Below are positions 33,671-45,379 of a stretch of DNA of 64,000 bases, in pieces; position 1 is the first letter of the stretch, and each line of letters starts with the position of its first letter. Under the pieces are notes generated by a model, which searched no databases, was not told where the DNA came from, and saw only the letters and a list, made by a program, of their open reading frames with translations. The DNA is from Humulus lupulus (taxonomy: Eukaryota > Streptophyta > Magnoliopsida > Rosales > Cannabaceae), in assembly GCF_963169125.1 (NCBI RefSeq), contig NC_084798.1, positions 203,417,481-203,481,480 on the forward strand, given 5' to 3'. Position numbers and translations under genes: made by a program.

Positions 33671-35350
33671 AAACTTGGGTTATGATGAGGTTGGCGTATT
33701 GATGAGGTTTTGAGGTTGAATTGTGAGTTTGGATGGTGTTTAGATGAGGTTTTGGTGACTTGAACTCGGGGGAAAACGTGGGGAAAACCAGAGAAATTCT
33801 TGGTTGTAGGGATGGCGCTCCAGCGCTGTCCTTGGTGCCCCAGTGCTAGGTTGGGGAAGCCAAATGGTGGTTCTCTGACTTGGGTAGCGCCCCAGCGCTA
33901 TCCTTGGTGTCCCAACGCTATACCTGTTTCAGCAAAGCCCATTTTTAGGGCTTGAGAGGACTTTGGGGGCTCGGGGGATGGTTCCACCACCCCGTTGGGT
34001 GGGATTGGAAGTCCCGAGAGCTTGAGAGTGGTCCTGAAGTTTGTTTTTAAGGATTGAATCTTATGAGATTATTATTTATGGCTGTTACTAGGTTACTGCT
34101 AGGGCTCGAGACAGGATCGTGCTCAAGGGTCGTTCATTTTTAACTGGTGCTTGGACCAAAGGTAAGAAAACTACACCTAGTATGTGATTATGGCTTGGCC
34201 CGAATTATTGAACAGGAATATGAATAGGGCATGAACGCCTGAGAATGTGCATGATTATGATTATACTTGTGATTATTGATTAAACATGTTGAATGCTTTG
34301 TATTTGGATAATTGATATATGATAAATGCCAGTCTGCATTATCTGATTGAGAAAGACTTGACTTATGAGTCAATGACGGCAATAGCGCGCTGAGCGCTGG
34401 TCGAAAAGCATTGACTTATGAGTTAAGGGCGGCAATAGCGTGTTGAGCGCTGGTCATTTTGGTTAAGCTAACCAGGAGCGCATCATACACTTGTCTGATC
34501 TAATGGTCGTGGAAAACTCAGCATCACGTACGCTGGGCCAGCTCCAAGGCTGGTTATATAGAGGATAGGGCAACGGGCCCCGGGGTGACTTATTAGTCCC
34601 ATATCCTAGGGCTGGGCCCCAAACTTGACTTATGAGTCAAGAACGACATTAGCACTCTGAGTTTTGGTCGAAAAACATTGATTTATGAGTTAAGGGCGAC
34701 AATAGCACGTTGAGCACTCCAAGGCTGGTTATATAGAGAATAGGGAAACGGGCCCCGGGGTGACTTATTAGTCCCATATCCTAGGACTGGGCCCCAGACT
34801 TGACTTATGAGTCAAGAACGATATTAGCACGCTGAGTGTCGGTCGAAAGCATTGACTTATGAGTCAAGGGTGACAATAGCGCACTGAGTGATATGGTTAT
34901 GCCTAATCAGGAGCGTGATATATGCTTGACTGACCTATTGGTTGGGGAAAATTATAGTGTCAGGTACGGTAGGCCAGCTCCAAGGCTGGTTATATAGAGG
35001 ATAGGGTAAAGAGCCCTGGGGTGACTCATTAGTCCCATATTCTAGGGCACTGAGCCCAATATGATTAATTAATCATGTAATTTTGGCATTGGACCCCGAT
35101 ATACTTCATTGATCATTTATCTTGAGCTATTGGCCTCTTATGACGCTGTAGTCATTTATATGAATGATATGCATGCCCGAGTAGGGTTATAACCGGTAGA
35201 CATGCTTATTATGATTTGGTAACATGTTACTAACTACTTATGAGCATGTTTAAGTTTTCTTGCTGAGCCTTGACTCATGTGTGCTTTGTGGTGCAAGTAA
35301 GGGGAAAAGAAAGCTAGACCATCTATGAGTTGGTGAGCTTAGGTGATTAG
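33671..35350 (+). mobile_element. Family A LTR, second part (3' end truncated)
   Basis: Continuation of 30520-31419 after the solo LTR. It contains a GC-rich island (33808-33925, words such as GCGCCCCAGCGCTA), the tandem repeat at 34356-35060, and the family phrase TTGACTCATGTGTGCTTTGTGGTGC near 35268. Compared with the copies at 31420 and 55165 about the last 400 bp are missing. Confidence 0.68.
34356..35060 (+). repeat. Tandem repeat inside the family A LTR
   Basis: A module with CCAAGGCTGGTTATATAGAG, then CGGGCCCCGGGGTGACTTAT, TAGTCCCATATCCTAGG and GACTTATGAGTCAAG recurs at about 34540, 34720 and 34980, spaced about 180 and 260 bp. A shorter piece (TTGACTTATGAGT(T/C)AAGGGC) occurs more often. 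Confidence 0.8.
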
Positions 35351-38300
35351 AAAAGTGAGTATAATTAACAGTTTTAAAATTTTAAATAGAAATAGAAGAG
35401 GCTAAATAAAATTAGGTACTACATTTAATTTACTCAATAAAGAATGTGCGTTAAGTGTAAGAAAATGTAAATATTAGAGTTTTTTGCCACCAATAATAAA
35501 TTCGCCAATTACACTAGTAATTATTAGAATATATTTTTATAACTATAATTGTTAGTTTTGTAATTAACTCGAAAAAAAATAATGTTAGTTTTTGCACCTA
35601 TCATAGTATTTTTTTTATAATTATTGTATTTATATATATTTTCCTACTGTCTATATCAATTTTTTTAATAAATTACTGATGGATTTAATTATTTTTTGTA
35701 AATTTTACTGATAAAAAGAACCCAAAAATCAGGCATTCCAGAATTCCAGCCTATTTTTTTTAAAAAAAAAAGAAAGGGAAATCCAAAACCTACTTCTTTT
35801 TCTTTCCCATAAGAAATAACAAGTAGTTTAATACCTAAATTTCGAACACTTATGTGTTATATAAACTTCACTGGGGTCTACATAGGATTGCTATCTGAAC
35901 TTCTCATCTAAAAATGGTGGCACTTTTGGTAATTTCTGCCAAGAAAAGGGTCTATTAGTTTTTATTCAATCAAGATTTTGAGAAAACTATCTAGAGAAAA
36001 GAAAATCAGATAGGGCCACAGTATGTCACCTTCCTTGTCATTAAAAAAAATTATAAAATTTACTTCCCCTTTATGATTTTATAATCACTCTTGGACCCAA
36101 AAAAAATATTTTGAAAAAGCTTTTATAATGAGCTTTTCTCAGAGTCTGGATTTGTGACTGTGAAAAGAGAAGCTAGCTAGAACACTCTCTTTTCTACTTT
36201 TTCTTTCTAAAATAGCAAACAAAAGCAAATTTGTTTTTTCTTTTTTTATTATTTATTAAAAAAATTAATTTGCATTTTTACATAATTGTCGGGCTAATAA
36301 CACTCTTTATATATTGCCCTACTATTATATTCTATACCCTTTGACCTTGAGTCTTTTCCATTCTCTTCCAAACTAATTTTTCTCAGAGGGACAGTATAGT
36401 ACTACTTCAAGCCATGGAAATGGATTAAACGAAACTTGTTCTTCAGAAAATGTAGTTTCTAAAAGTCTCTACTTTGGGCTCTTAAGGCAACTTTTTATAG
36501 TCTTTCCGCTGGAGATTTACAAGGTACACTCATTCTTTTTTTCAGTATTAACTCTCTTTCTATATGTTTAGTATCAGAAAACAACAAAAGTAGTAATTTT
36601 ATAGTGTTTTTTTGATAATCATTTGTGTACAAATGATAACATGTTTCAAACTTTATAATCCTGCTTTTGTGTTTATATGTATATATATATTTATATATTG
36701 TATGTGTGATCAGAACTGCAGCATTTCCAATTTAGTGTTCACAGCCTTTCATTCACCGAACTTTTCTTTTTTGCCATAAATCAGAAAGCTTTCAAGTCTC
36801 AACAAACAAAGTTCTGTTCTTTAGTATTGAGTAGTTGTACTAGACACAACCCATTAGAGATCTCTCACAGTATCTCAAAATTCAGACCCCTTTTCATTCT
36901 CTTGATCAGTAAATAATGATGATCACAATATATATATATATATTTTCATCCCAACTTTGAATCTGGATCGTTTGATGATGATGAGAGAAGCCACATTGAT
37001 GATGATCTCTCATCTTGGTTTAAGAGCTACCCAACTTTCTATTCAGTACCTCTTTTCTTTAATGTCTTTCTTTCTTTCTTTGCCTGAAAAATACGTTGCT
37101 CTTTCTCTGGTGACCGAACTCTTTTTCTCAGACTATTCTGTCTCTTGCTGTTCTCTCTACTACTACCATGATAGTCTCGAAACTGGATTTTGAGAGCTTC
37201 AAATTGCCTACACCTTTGGTGACTTTGCCTAAATATGCATCCCACTTCCATCACCGTACACGTGTCCCATCGATGTAAGATAACCTCACACTTGGAAGTA
37301 TTTGTCTTTTGACATTTATACCCCTCCATTGAAAGACCTTATGGTTGAAATTTTCGACATCAAAGAGACCCCATCAAGGGAAAATTCACACCCAATTTAG
37401 CTCAAGAAACTTTCTGCTATCATGATACGTTAAACCCGGGGAACTTTTACCCTTCTATGATTTAATGACCAAAATGCCCTTGTGTGTCTAAAGTGTAGTG
37501 GACCCCCGCAAGGTGTGGTGTGGAGACTTCCTTTTAGCTCAGCAGTGGAATTTTATGGCCAAAGGGCAAAATGGGTCAAACCCAAAAATTTTTTTTCCTT
37601 GAACCAAGAGGCTATTTTGGATTAATTTAGCTTTTGGGTTAATAGCTCTTCAAACCAGGAGAAACACCACCCTAGAATCCATAAACGAATGTTTAGGCCA
37701 TGAACCACTGTTGTGTATAGGGTTTTGGTGGCCGTCTCGATAACAAAGTTTTTGGCCTCGGCTTTGGTGCTTGTTTGGTCAGACAGGGTCAGACTCGAAC
37801 AAAAAAAATTGAAGACAATATCTAACTCTAAAATAATGAAGAAATAATGATAAAGTGTATTAGACCGAAAAGGGTATGTCATTCTTTGGTTTTAACAAAC
37901 TTTTAAGAGAGAGTGTAATTGGTATTTTGGAGTTGAATAAAGGGTATGCATGGAAAAGAAGATGTAAAGAAAAGAAAAGAAAAGACAGAGATTGCTTGCG
38001 CAAATCTAGCTAATCTGAGCTTCTGGGGTAAGCATGTAAAAAGTGAGTTAAGAAGGGCAATTCAAGAAAAAAGTGTGTTAATAAGGGGCCTAAAACACCA
38101 AAACAAAATTAAAAAATAAAATAAAATGATTTAAGTTTCAAGTTTGTACGAACACAAATAAATTCCATTTCTCTCTTTCTTTCTCACATTTATTTGGCCT
38201 CATTATGCTGAGATTGACAGGCCAAGCAGTACTAAGAGAGAGAGATATAGATATATAGATAGATAGAGATAAACAGTCTCACACACTATACGGCAAAGGT

Positions 38301-41300
38301 AACTCAAACCACTTTTAATTTAAGCCTCTTATGCATAGTTTCTTCTTTTTCTACCATATACGAACGACAAGGAAAATCATGTTAAAGAGGGCTTCTCGAA
38401 TAAAAGAAGGAAGAAAGTGAGAGCAAGAAACGTACACACCACAACTACTCTTTTAAATCCTTCTTATGTTTTTCTTTTTTTCATGTGTTTTTATCTTTGT
38501 TTATGCACCCACCAATGATTTATCTTTTTCTATTATTCTTGAAGATAGACAAGAACCCTTCTTTATTTCTTGTCCATAGAAAAAAACCCATCTTTTTGTT
38601 TAATCTGATTTTGTGTATATTTTTTTTTTTGGACTGAAATGACATTGCATTTTGATACCATAGGTGGATGGTGGTGGTGGTGGTGGGAAACATGGCTGGG
38701 GCTTTGGCTGCATTCCCTATTTGGATTATCATTGAAGAAAGCTCTCTATCTTCCATGACAATGTCCTACAAGAAAAAACTTCTTATGGGGTCTACTTCTC
38801 TAAATGAGGAATATTGGTCTAAATGTAGAAGCAAGTCCTCCATTTTCAAGCTCCAATTCTTCAATCAAGTTCTCTTACCCTGTCTCTTCTTCTCTGGCCA
38901 TTGATGATGGTGATTCTAGGGGTGATATTGGCGGGAAGGCTCAATCTTCTTCTTTCTCTTTTTTCTTTTCTTTTGGTATTTTTATGATAATGTTTATCTT
39001 CTTTTTGTTATATTTATTCAAAGAAATTAACTGATGATGATGATCATCATCATCTCTTACCATTTTTTTTTTTTATTTTCTTTTATGGGTTCTGTTATTT
39101 TTTTGTTTTGTTATAGAATGGCTATGAAGAATTCTCTTTAACCTAAAAGGACTGGCCATTCTTAATTTCTATCTAATGATACATTATTATCATTCTTTTG
39201 TTTTTGTATTTAATTTTTGTATTTTGAGCTTTTCTTTTTTCTCTTTTCCCAAGCCAAATAAACTCCAACTCTTGTGAAAGAACGAAGAAGACGAACGTTG
39301 CCCATTTTGTCACAAAGTCACATCTCATTCAGCTTAAGCAGGGTTGGTTGGTTGGTGAGTAAAATAAATAAATTTGTAAAAGAAAAAAAAATACCCTTTT
39401 CATTTTTTAATGTCCCCAGCATCTGCAGAGACTTCAATGCATCAAAAACACTGTTTTGATAATGGATTCAAATTACTGTGTCAGCCTTTACTATTTATAT
39501 ATATACATAGATATATTTAAAAAAAAAATACAATTTTCTTTTGCTTTCTCGAGAAAATGTGGGGCTAAGATGGTGCACCTTCACATGTTATCTTTCTTTT
39601 TTGCTTTGTCAAGTTCATTCCAAGTTCCATGTCTGTGTTTAGACCTCTGCTCATCTGGTTAAGCCATCCATATTGTTTAAAATCATCATCTTCTTCATCT
39701 TCAGTGATTTTTTCAGTTTATCTTTTTGGTTTAGGGTTGGCTGAGGTGACAATGCGATTTAAGATGGGTTCTTTTTAGTTTTTTTTTTGGGTGATTGATG
39801 GGGTCCATTAGGTTTGGCTGAAACTGGCTATAAAGTATAGACTATATAGTATAGTAAGGGGCCCAAGATTTTAAGAGGGTGTCACTCTCATCTCATAGTC
39901 CTAGAGTCTCAACTTTCAAGAGTGATTAATAATATAATTTATGTGTATGTATAGGGCCCTATATATATATCTAATTCCGAAATAAATAAATAAAAACAGG
40001 TAGGTAAGAAAGAATTGATGAAAAAACATAAGCAAAGACAAAAAAATCTTAGGCATGAATGACGGAAGGCTCTTCTCACTCACTTCTCTCATTAGTGTCC
40101 TTTGGATTGGAAGTGTCCTATCAATTGTTTACTGCAATTTCGGACTTTCTTGCTTTGGTTTTTGTATGCACGTGAAATCTTACTCTGTTTAGTATACTAA
40201 TAATACATACATGCTTATTATTATTGTGCTCTTCTAGGCTTATTTTTCTTCTTCTCTTTCTATTCTTGAGTTATTATTTTCTATGCTTTCATGTCCTTTT
40301 AGATGGTTTGAAAGAGTTGTATACTTTCTTGGCAAAGAGAAGAATTCAGTGTGATATAGAATTCTGCATCTCTCAATGGTCCTTTTTTCCATCGTTAACT
40401 TTGCTTAGTCTTTGGCTTAGGTATGCCCTTAATGGCTTAATTTGGCTTCTCTTGTTATGGTTTGTTATTCCAAGTCTTGTGTGTTCTCTTGATTTTCCAC
40501 CCTTTGCTATGATAATGTGATTTTTTATTGTAATGCAAACAGTTCCATGTGCACAGGACAGATTTAGCATTTTTTTTAGGATAAATTACACACATCATCA
40601 CCGTAAATCAACAAAAAATTCGAAATATACGGTGTCTTTCTTTTATACGGTATTTTATTTGAAATATACAAAATTTAAAAAAAGTCTTATACCGTTCTAA
40701 TTTTTATTCTTTTAGCTCACGTGTTTTTCTTTTCTCATTTGTAAGCCCTCACGCTCTCTCTCTATTTTTGTTGGTTTGTTGTTTGATTATTTGGTTTTCA
40801 AGTTTTCGAATTTTCCCTCACACGATTGGGATATGGATACCCTTCTCCGAAAGAACCTCCTATTGTTGCTTCTTCAAATGGTGCTAATAAATGAAGAGGA
40901 AAGCTCTCCTCTCTAAAATTAAAAGTCCAAATTGGCTGCAAAAATCACAATTTGACCATTGTTGCTGTTGGTAAGAGGATCGAAACTTAGAAATCATTAT
41001 AGAGGAAGGTCGCTCCATTGTTGAAACTGAAGATATTGTTTTATAATTTTTACTTTTGTTTTTCTTTATTAATTTTTGATTAGTTTGCTATTCGATGATA
41101 CTCTCAGCATGATTTGTTTCATTGTAGCCATGATATTTGATTTTGTGTTTTAGAATATGGTAATTCCTCTGTTTTAGCTTCATGATTTTGCTCATTATAT
41201 TGGAGTTTTTAAAGTTTAGATTAATACGATCTCATTGTATGCATAGGCCATTGTGTTTTTTTTTAAAATAGTGCTGGTATATATATATATTTAATTAATA

Positions 41301-41837
41301 ATTAATGTACTTGAGAGAGGTCTGAACTTGGAGGTTCACTTTCATGGAAAAAAAGAAGGTTGTTATATGTTATTTTCTGGATGTATTAGTAATTATGAGT
41401 TACAAACATGTAACATATTATCATAAATTTGTAATTTTTTTTTATAAAATAAACTTCATAAATATTTAAATATTGTTTACAAACATATAACAAATGTTTA
41501 CAAATTTTGTAACAAGATAGTCTGTAAATATTTTTTATAAAAAATAATTTTCCATAATTGATTTTTATAAATGTTATTTACAAACATATAACACCTGTTT
41601 ACAAATCTGTATAAGGTGTTTACATAATATATATTTACAAATGTTTGCAAAAAAGCTGTATTTTACTAATTACATTTTTGTCCCTCTGTGTTTTTCATAA
41701 AAAAAATCATTATTTTTGTAATTAATCATATATTTCAAATATTTTTTTTATAATGTTAATGTATATTTGTAACTCTCCCAAATTAAAATTACAACTCTTA
41801 ATGGGGAGATTGGTGGCATTGATATAATATATTAGAC
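35351..41837. other. Low-repeat AT-rich region without a recognised gene
   Basis: No ORF here exceeds about 98 codons and none looks like a known protein. Some parts resemble transcribed leader or promoter DNA: a TATA-like TTTATATATT near 36305, a small ORF MEMD at 36414, CT-rich runs, a G-box CACGTG near 37259, and an acidic open stretch without ATG at 36923-37087 (FESGSFDDDERSHIDDD). A GA/TA microsatellite lies at 38236-38276, a GGT run at 38663-38688, and a 22-bp perfect palindrome of GAT/ATC near 39034-39055. Around 41380-41640 ACAAACATATAACA words recur. It may contain a non-coding RNA or part of a gene with short exons, which I cannot show. Confidence 0.4.
38236..38276. repeat. GA/GATA microsatellite
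   Basis: AGAGAGAGAG followed by ATAGATATATAGATAGATAG units. Confidence 0.85.
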
Positions 41838-41942
41838 TAATGATACACCAAAACATTACACTAAGCATTTTCATTTATGAATCAAATTGAGGCGAAACTT
41901 TGTGCCATGACACTTGATATAATGTTTTGGTACACATCATTA
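41838..41942. mobile_element. Small MITE
   Basis: Left end TAATGATACACCAAAACATT and the reverse complement of the right end TAATGATGTGTACCAAAACA match with small differences, giving inverted repeats of about 22 bp around a 60-bp centre. The element is 105 bp with no coding capacity. The family is not identified. Confidence 0.7.
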
Positions 41943-42827
41943 TTCTTATTATTATTATAAAAAAAAAAAAGAGATTTTATGATTAATAAACGTATGATTA
42001 AATATTTTCTCATTCATACCTATTATATAGGTAAGGTTTTCTCCTTCATTTGTCAATAAAATATAGTAGTAATTAATAATGAGGGGTGTTTAACAAAAAA
42101 GAATTATATATTATTTTTGCAAAGTAACATTGACAAATTATTGGCCAATTACTCCAACTCTACTAATTACTCTAACTGCTTACCGAATATGTGCCATGAG
42201 TTCAGCCATGATTATGCCCACATTTACTTTGGGATCACACGCAATCAAAAATCTAGGTTGCCTTTCGCTCTAGTCTGGTGCTTTTAGTTACAGATTTTTA
42301 CTTTGTCGATTACACTATTTTGTTTTCATAACATGTAATTATAGTTCACACGTGAAAACTGAAATTAATAGAACTAGTTTTATTATTATTTGCATCAGAG
42401 ATTAATTACTTGATTACATACATTTAATACAAGTTCAAATTAATTGGGGTTCTCTATCTAAGTTTTTGAGCCTTTTAAATCTTGTTTGAGCTCGAGTGTC
42501 AGAGTGATTTTAAATCTTGCTAACAAAGCATCTTTTTTAATGTATTAATGTTTCTGTCCTAACATTATTAGGAAAATGACTTGTCTATGCTGTGAAAAAC
42601 AATGACCTTTTTTCTCGGACATAGAATTGAGAAGAACACGCCAAATAAGACCAGGGACCGTATGCTTCTTCTTTCCATTATTAGTATAAGCTTCAAATAA
42701 TTTTAGCTTCGGAATAAATAACTACAATGCCATGATAAACTGTATTTTCCCTCTTTAGATCCAGAATAACAGAGAAAAGTGCATTTATTTATTAGTATAT
42801 CATGCTCAAAAAACAAAATAAAATTTA

Positions 42828-42960
42828 AGAGGCTAGCTCAGATGCCGAGACATGTAGTTTACACCTATAAAATTTGAAGTTCGAGCCTCTCCTATTATCT
42901 ACAAAGCAATTTTTCTGTTACCAAATATAATTGAATTAGACAGGCAGAGAATAATGAGAA
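42828..42960 (+). mobile_element. SINE-like fragment with tRNA-type Pol III boxes
   Basis: TAGCTCAGATG (about 42835) fits an A box and AGTTCGAGCCT (about 42890) a B box, at about 55 bp spacing. The surrounding sequence (GAGGCTAGCTCAG, TGCACC-like block, TTCGAGCCTC) resembles heads of plant tRNA-derived SINEs. It cannot be a functional tRNA: no anticodon stem forms and the 3' half is unrelated. The end is uncertain. Confidence 0.5.
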
Positions 42961-43117
42961 GAAAACAGAGGAATAGGATGATGTTTTTTTTAAGATTTAT
43001 GCAATACAACACCTTAAAGTTGAATTTAAGACCGTAACCCACTCATTATAACTTAGCAAAACTCAAAACAAAATTTAATCCATGACTGTCTCTAGAAATG
43101 TGTCCATGGCACATTTT

Positions 43118-43429
43118 AGTATCTTATCACAATTCCAAAAACATTTACAACTTTCAGTATTGATATGGCTTCTCTTGCATTACCGGGCATGAACGGTTTT
43201 ATTGGAGAATTTATAGTGTTTTTAAGAATCCTTAATAGCCAAAAATTTCTTTTAATGAAAAAAATATTCATTACTTTGGTAATGGCAATTTGAATCATAT
43301 TAACACCTATTTATTCATTATTTATGTTACGACAAATGTTCTATGGTGAATATAGGCTTTTTAATGCACCAAACTCTTATTTTGTTGATTCCGGACCGCG
43401 AGAATTATTTCTTTCGATCTTTATTTTTT
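43118..43429 (+). pseudogene. ndhD: Nuclear copy of plastid ndhD (fragment)
   Basis: The plus strand reads IPKTFTTFS, then [27 protein letters not shown], stop (TGA 43291-43293), [26 protein letters not shown] and [12 protein letters not shown]. This is the C-terminal region of the plastid NAD(P)H dehydrogenase subunit 4 (NdhD), a membrane subunit of the thylakoid NDH complex. Only about 100 codons are present, with an in-frame stop, several substitutions and a sharp end at about 43429, while neighbouring sequence is nuclear. It is therefore a decayed plastid-to-nucleus insertion (NUPT), not a working gene. Confidence 0.93.
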
Positions 43430-43969
43430 AATGACATATTGGCACTACACTCTTAGATTCTATAGATAAATCACATACTGTTATGAAAAAGCTATGCACG
43501 TTATGCAAAAGGCACCAACACACATTACAAACCATGAGGAGTTCCGAAAACTGTGGCACATTGAATAAATGAACAAAGAAAAAACCATGGATTCTTCTTG
43601 TAGATGTTTAAAGAATCAGCATTACTGCTCGTAACAATTAAGAAAGGTATCCAACGGGAAAAGAAAAAGAGAAGATATTAATGAAATGCAGCTGTCAAAA
43701 TGTACAAAGAGGGCATAAATGTGTTTCTATTCTTCAACAATCACTCACTTTGTTCTTATACAACTCTCGCTTGAAAAGATGTATCTCCCAATGTTCAAAT
43801 CACATGATACACAGAACCAGAAATTATTCCACACAAAATTGGTTCATAATAAGTGTTCTAATAACTTAGCAAAGAAAAATTCAATAACAGTAATGAGAAT
43901 ATCTGAACTGTGACAGAACAGAACAAAATGGAATACAATATACGATTTTGAGTTGAAATCACCTGAAAA

Positions 43970-45162
43970 TCATTGCTTGACATATTCCAAGTACCAATTA
44001 TAGGTATCAACGAGTCCATCCTTGAGAGAAATCTTTGGGTTCCAACCAAGTCCCAAAAGCTTGGAACTGTCCATGAGCTTCCTGGGAGTCCCATCAGGCT
44101 TGGAACTATCCCAAACAAGTTCACCTTCAAACCCCACAACCTCCTTAACAAGCTCGGCCAGCTCTTTGATGGTGACCTCCTTGCCACTCCCAACATTCAC
44201 ATGTTCCAATCCACTGTAATTCTCCATCATAAAAACGACACCGTCTGCCAAGTCGTCCACGTGCAAGAACTCCCTCAAAGGGCTACCAGTTCCCCAAACG
44301 ACAACTTCCTTAGAGCTCTTCACCTTGGCCTCGTGAAACCGCCTCATCAACGCGGGGAGCACATGCGAGTTCTCGGGGTGGAAGTTATCGTTTGGGCCGT
44401 ACAGGTTGGTGGGCATCCCCGAAATGGCGTCCCAACCATATTGGATCCGGTAAGCCTGGCACATCTTGATACCGGCGATCTTGGCCACGGCATACCACTC
44501 ATTGGTAGGCTCTAATGGACCGGTGAGAAGAGCCTGTTCGGGAATGGGCTGGGGTGCGAATTTGGGGTAGATGCAGGAGGATCCCAAGAAGAGAAGCTTC
44601 TGAACTCCATGGCGGTACGCGGAGTCGATGACGTTGGTCTGAATCTGAAGATTGACAGCGATGAAATCAGCCGGGTAAGTGTTGTTGGCATGGATTCCAC
44701 CGACTTTGGCCGCGGCGAGGATAACGAATCGAGGCTTCTCGGAAGCGAAGAATGAATCGACGTCGTTTTGGCGTGTGAGATCGAGCTCGGCGTGGGTACG
44801 GAGGACTAGATTGGTAAATCCCAAAGCTTGGAGCTTCCTAACAATGGCAGAGCCGACCAAACCGCGGTGTCCGGCTACGAAGACCTTCGCTGATTTGTCT
44901 GAGAGGAAAGAGTTCGATGACGCCGTATCTGTTTCAACAAAGAAAACGGGGTTTAGAAATTAGGGTTTTCGAGATCTAGGAGAAGAGAAAAACACATGAA
45001 TCTAGTATGCAGTTGTTTGGTTGCCAGGAAAATGCGGGAAAAACAAAGGTTGGCACATTCAATTATTCAAAAATACCCATTTTAAAGAATTTTCTTGGGA
45101 AACAAACAGAGTAATAGAATGGAGAAAGAGAGAAGAAATATACCGTTGCCGACGCCTCCCAT
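43970..45162 (-). CDS. GER1: GDP-L-fucose synthase (GER1-like)
   Basis: Exon 1 is 45144-45162 (ATG plus 16 nt), the intron is 44929-45143 (GT..AG, phase 1) and exon 2 is 43970-44928, giving 325 residues; plant homologues are about 310-330. This SDR-family enzyme epimerises and reduces GDP-4-keto-6-deoxymannose with NADPH to GDP-L-fucose in the cytosol, for cell-wall polysaccharides and glycoproteins. Visible: nucleotide-binding G26-H-R-G29-L-V-G32, LGSSCIYPK with S123/S124, catalytic Y152xxxK156 (EWYAVAK), and [20 protein letters not shown]. The start is fixed by the tiny first exon MGGVGN, which splices in frame to exon 2 at GAT. It is complete, with no damage, and is the only ordinary cellular gene found. 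Whether it is GER1 or a paralogue cannot be decided here. Confidence 0.96.
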
Positions 45163-45295
45163 TTTGAAGTGAAGAAACTCTTTCTCTCTGTAACTGCCAA
45201 TGCTTTGCTTCTCGTCACTAGAAAAAAGAGTAGACTCTTTTCAGTTCTTCTCACTCGGATTTATTCGTTTTTATGAAAAAATGAAAAAAGTTTAT

Positions 45296-45348
45296 TGGGC
45301 CAGATCTTATCATTGGGCCGTAGAGATGTGAAGCTTGTTAGCCCAATT
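45296..45348 (-). promoter_or_regulatory. TGGGCC (site II-type) promoter motifs of the fucose synthase gene
   Basis: TGGGCC at 45296-45301 and 45314-45319, and an inverted AGCCCAAT near 45340, lie 135-185 bp upstream of the ATG. Such elements are common in promoters of constitutively expressed plant genes. No clear TATA box is seen, which fits a housekeeping promoter. Confidence 0.5.
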
Positions 45349-45379
45349 AACAATAATGCCAAAACAAGGCTTGTGTTTG

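Noticed and set aside
38205..38235. Possible microRNA precursor (TGACAGGCCAAGCAG-like)
   Set aside because: No matching star strand nearby and no similarity to a known plant microRNA beyond chance.
38668..38904. 78-codon ORF starting with a Val run
   Set aside because: The start is a GGT microsatellite; no domain or conserved motif.
42828..42905. Functional tRNA gene
   Set aside because: Only A and B boxes are recognisable; no acceptor or anticodon stem pairing.
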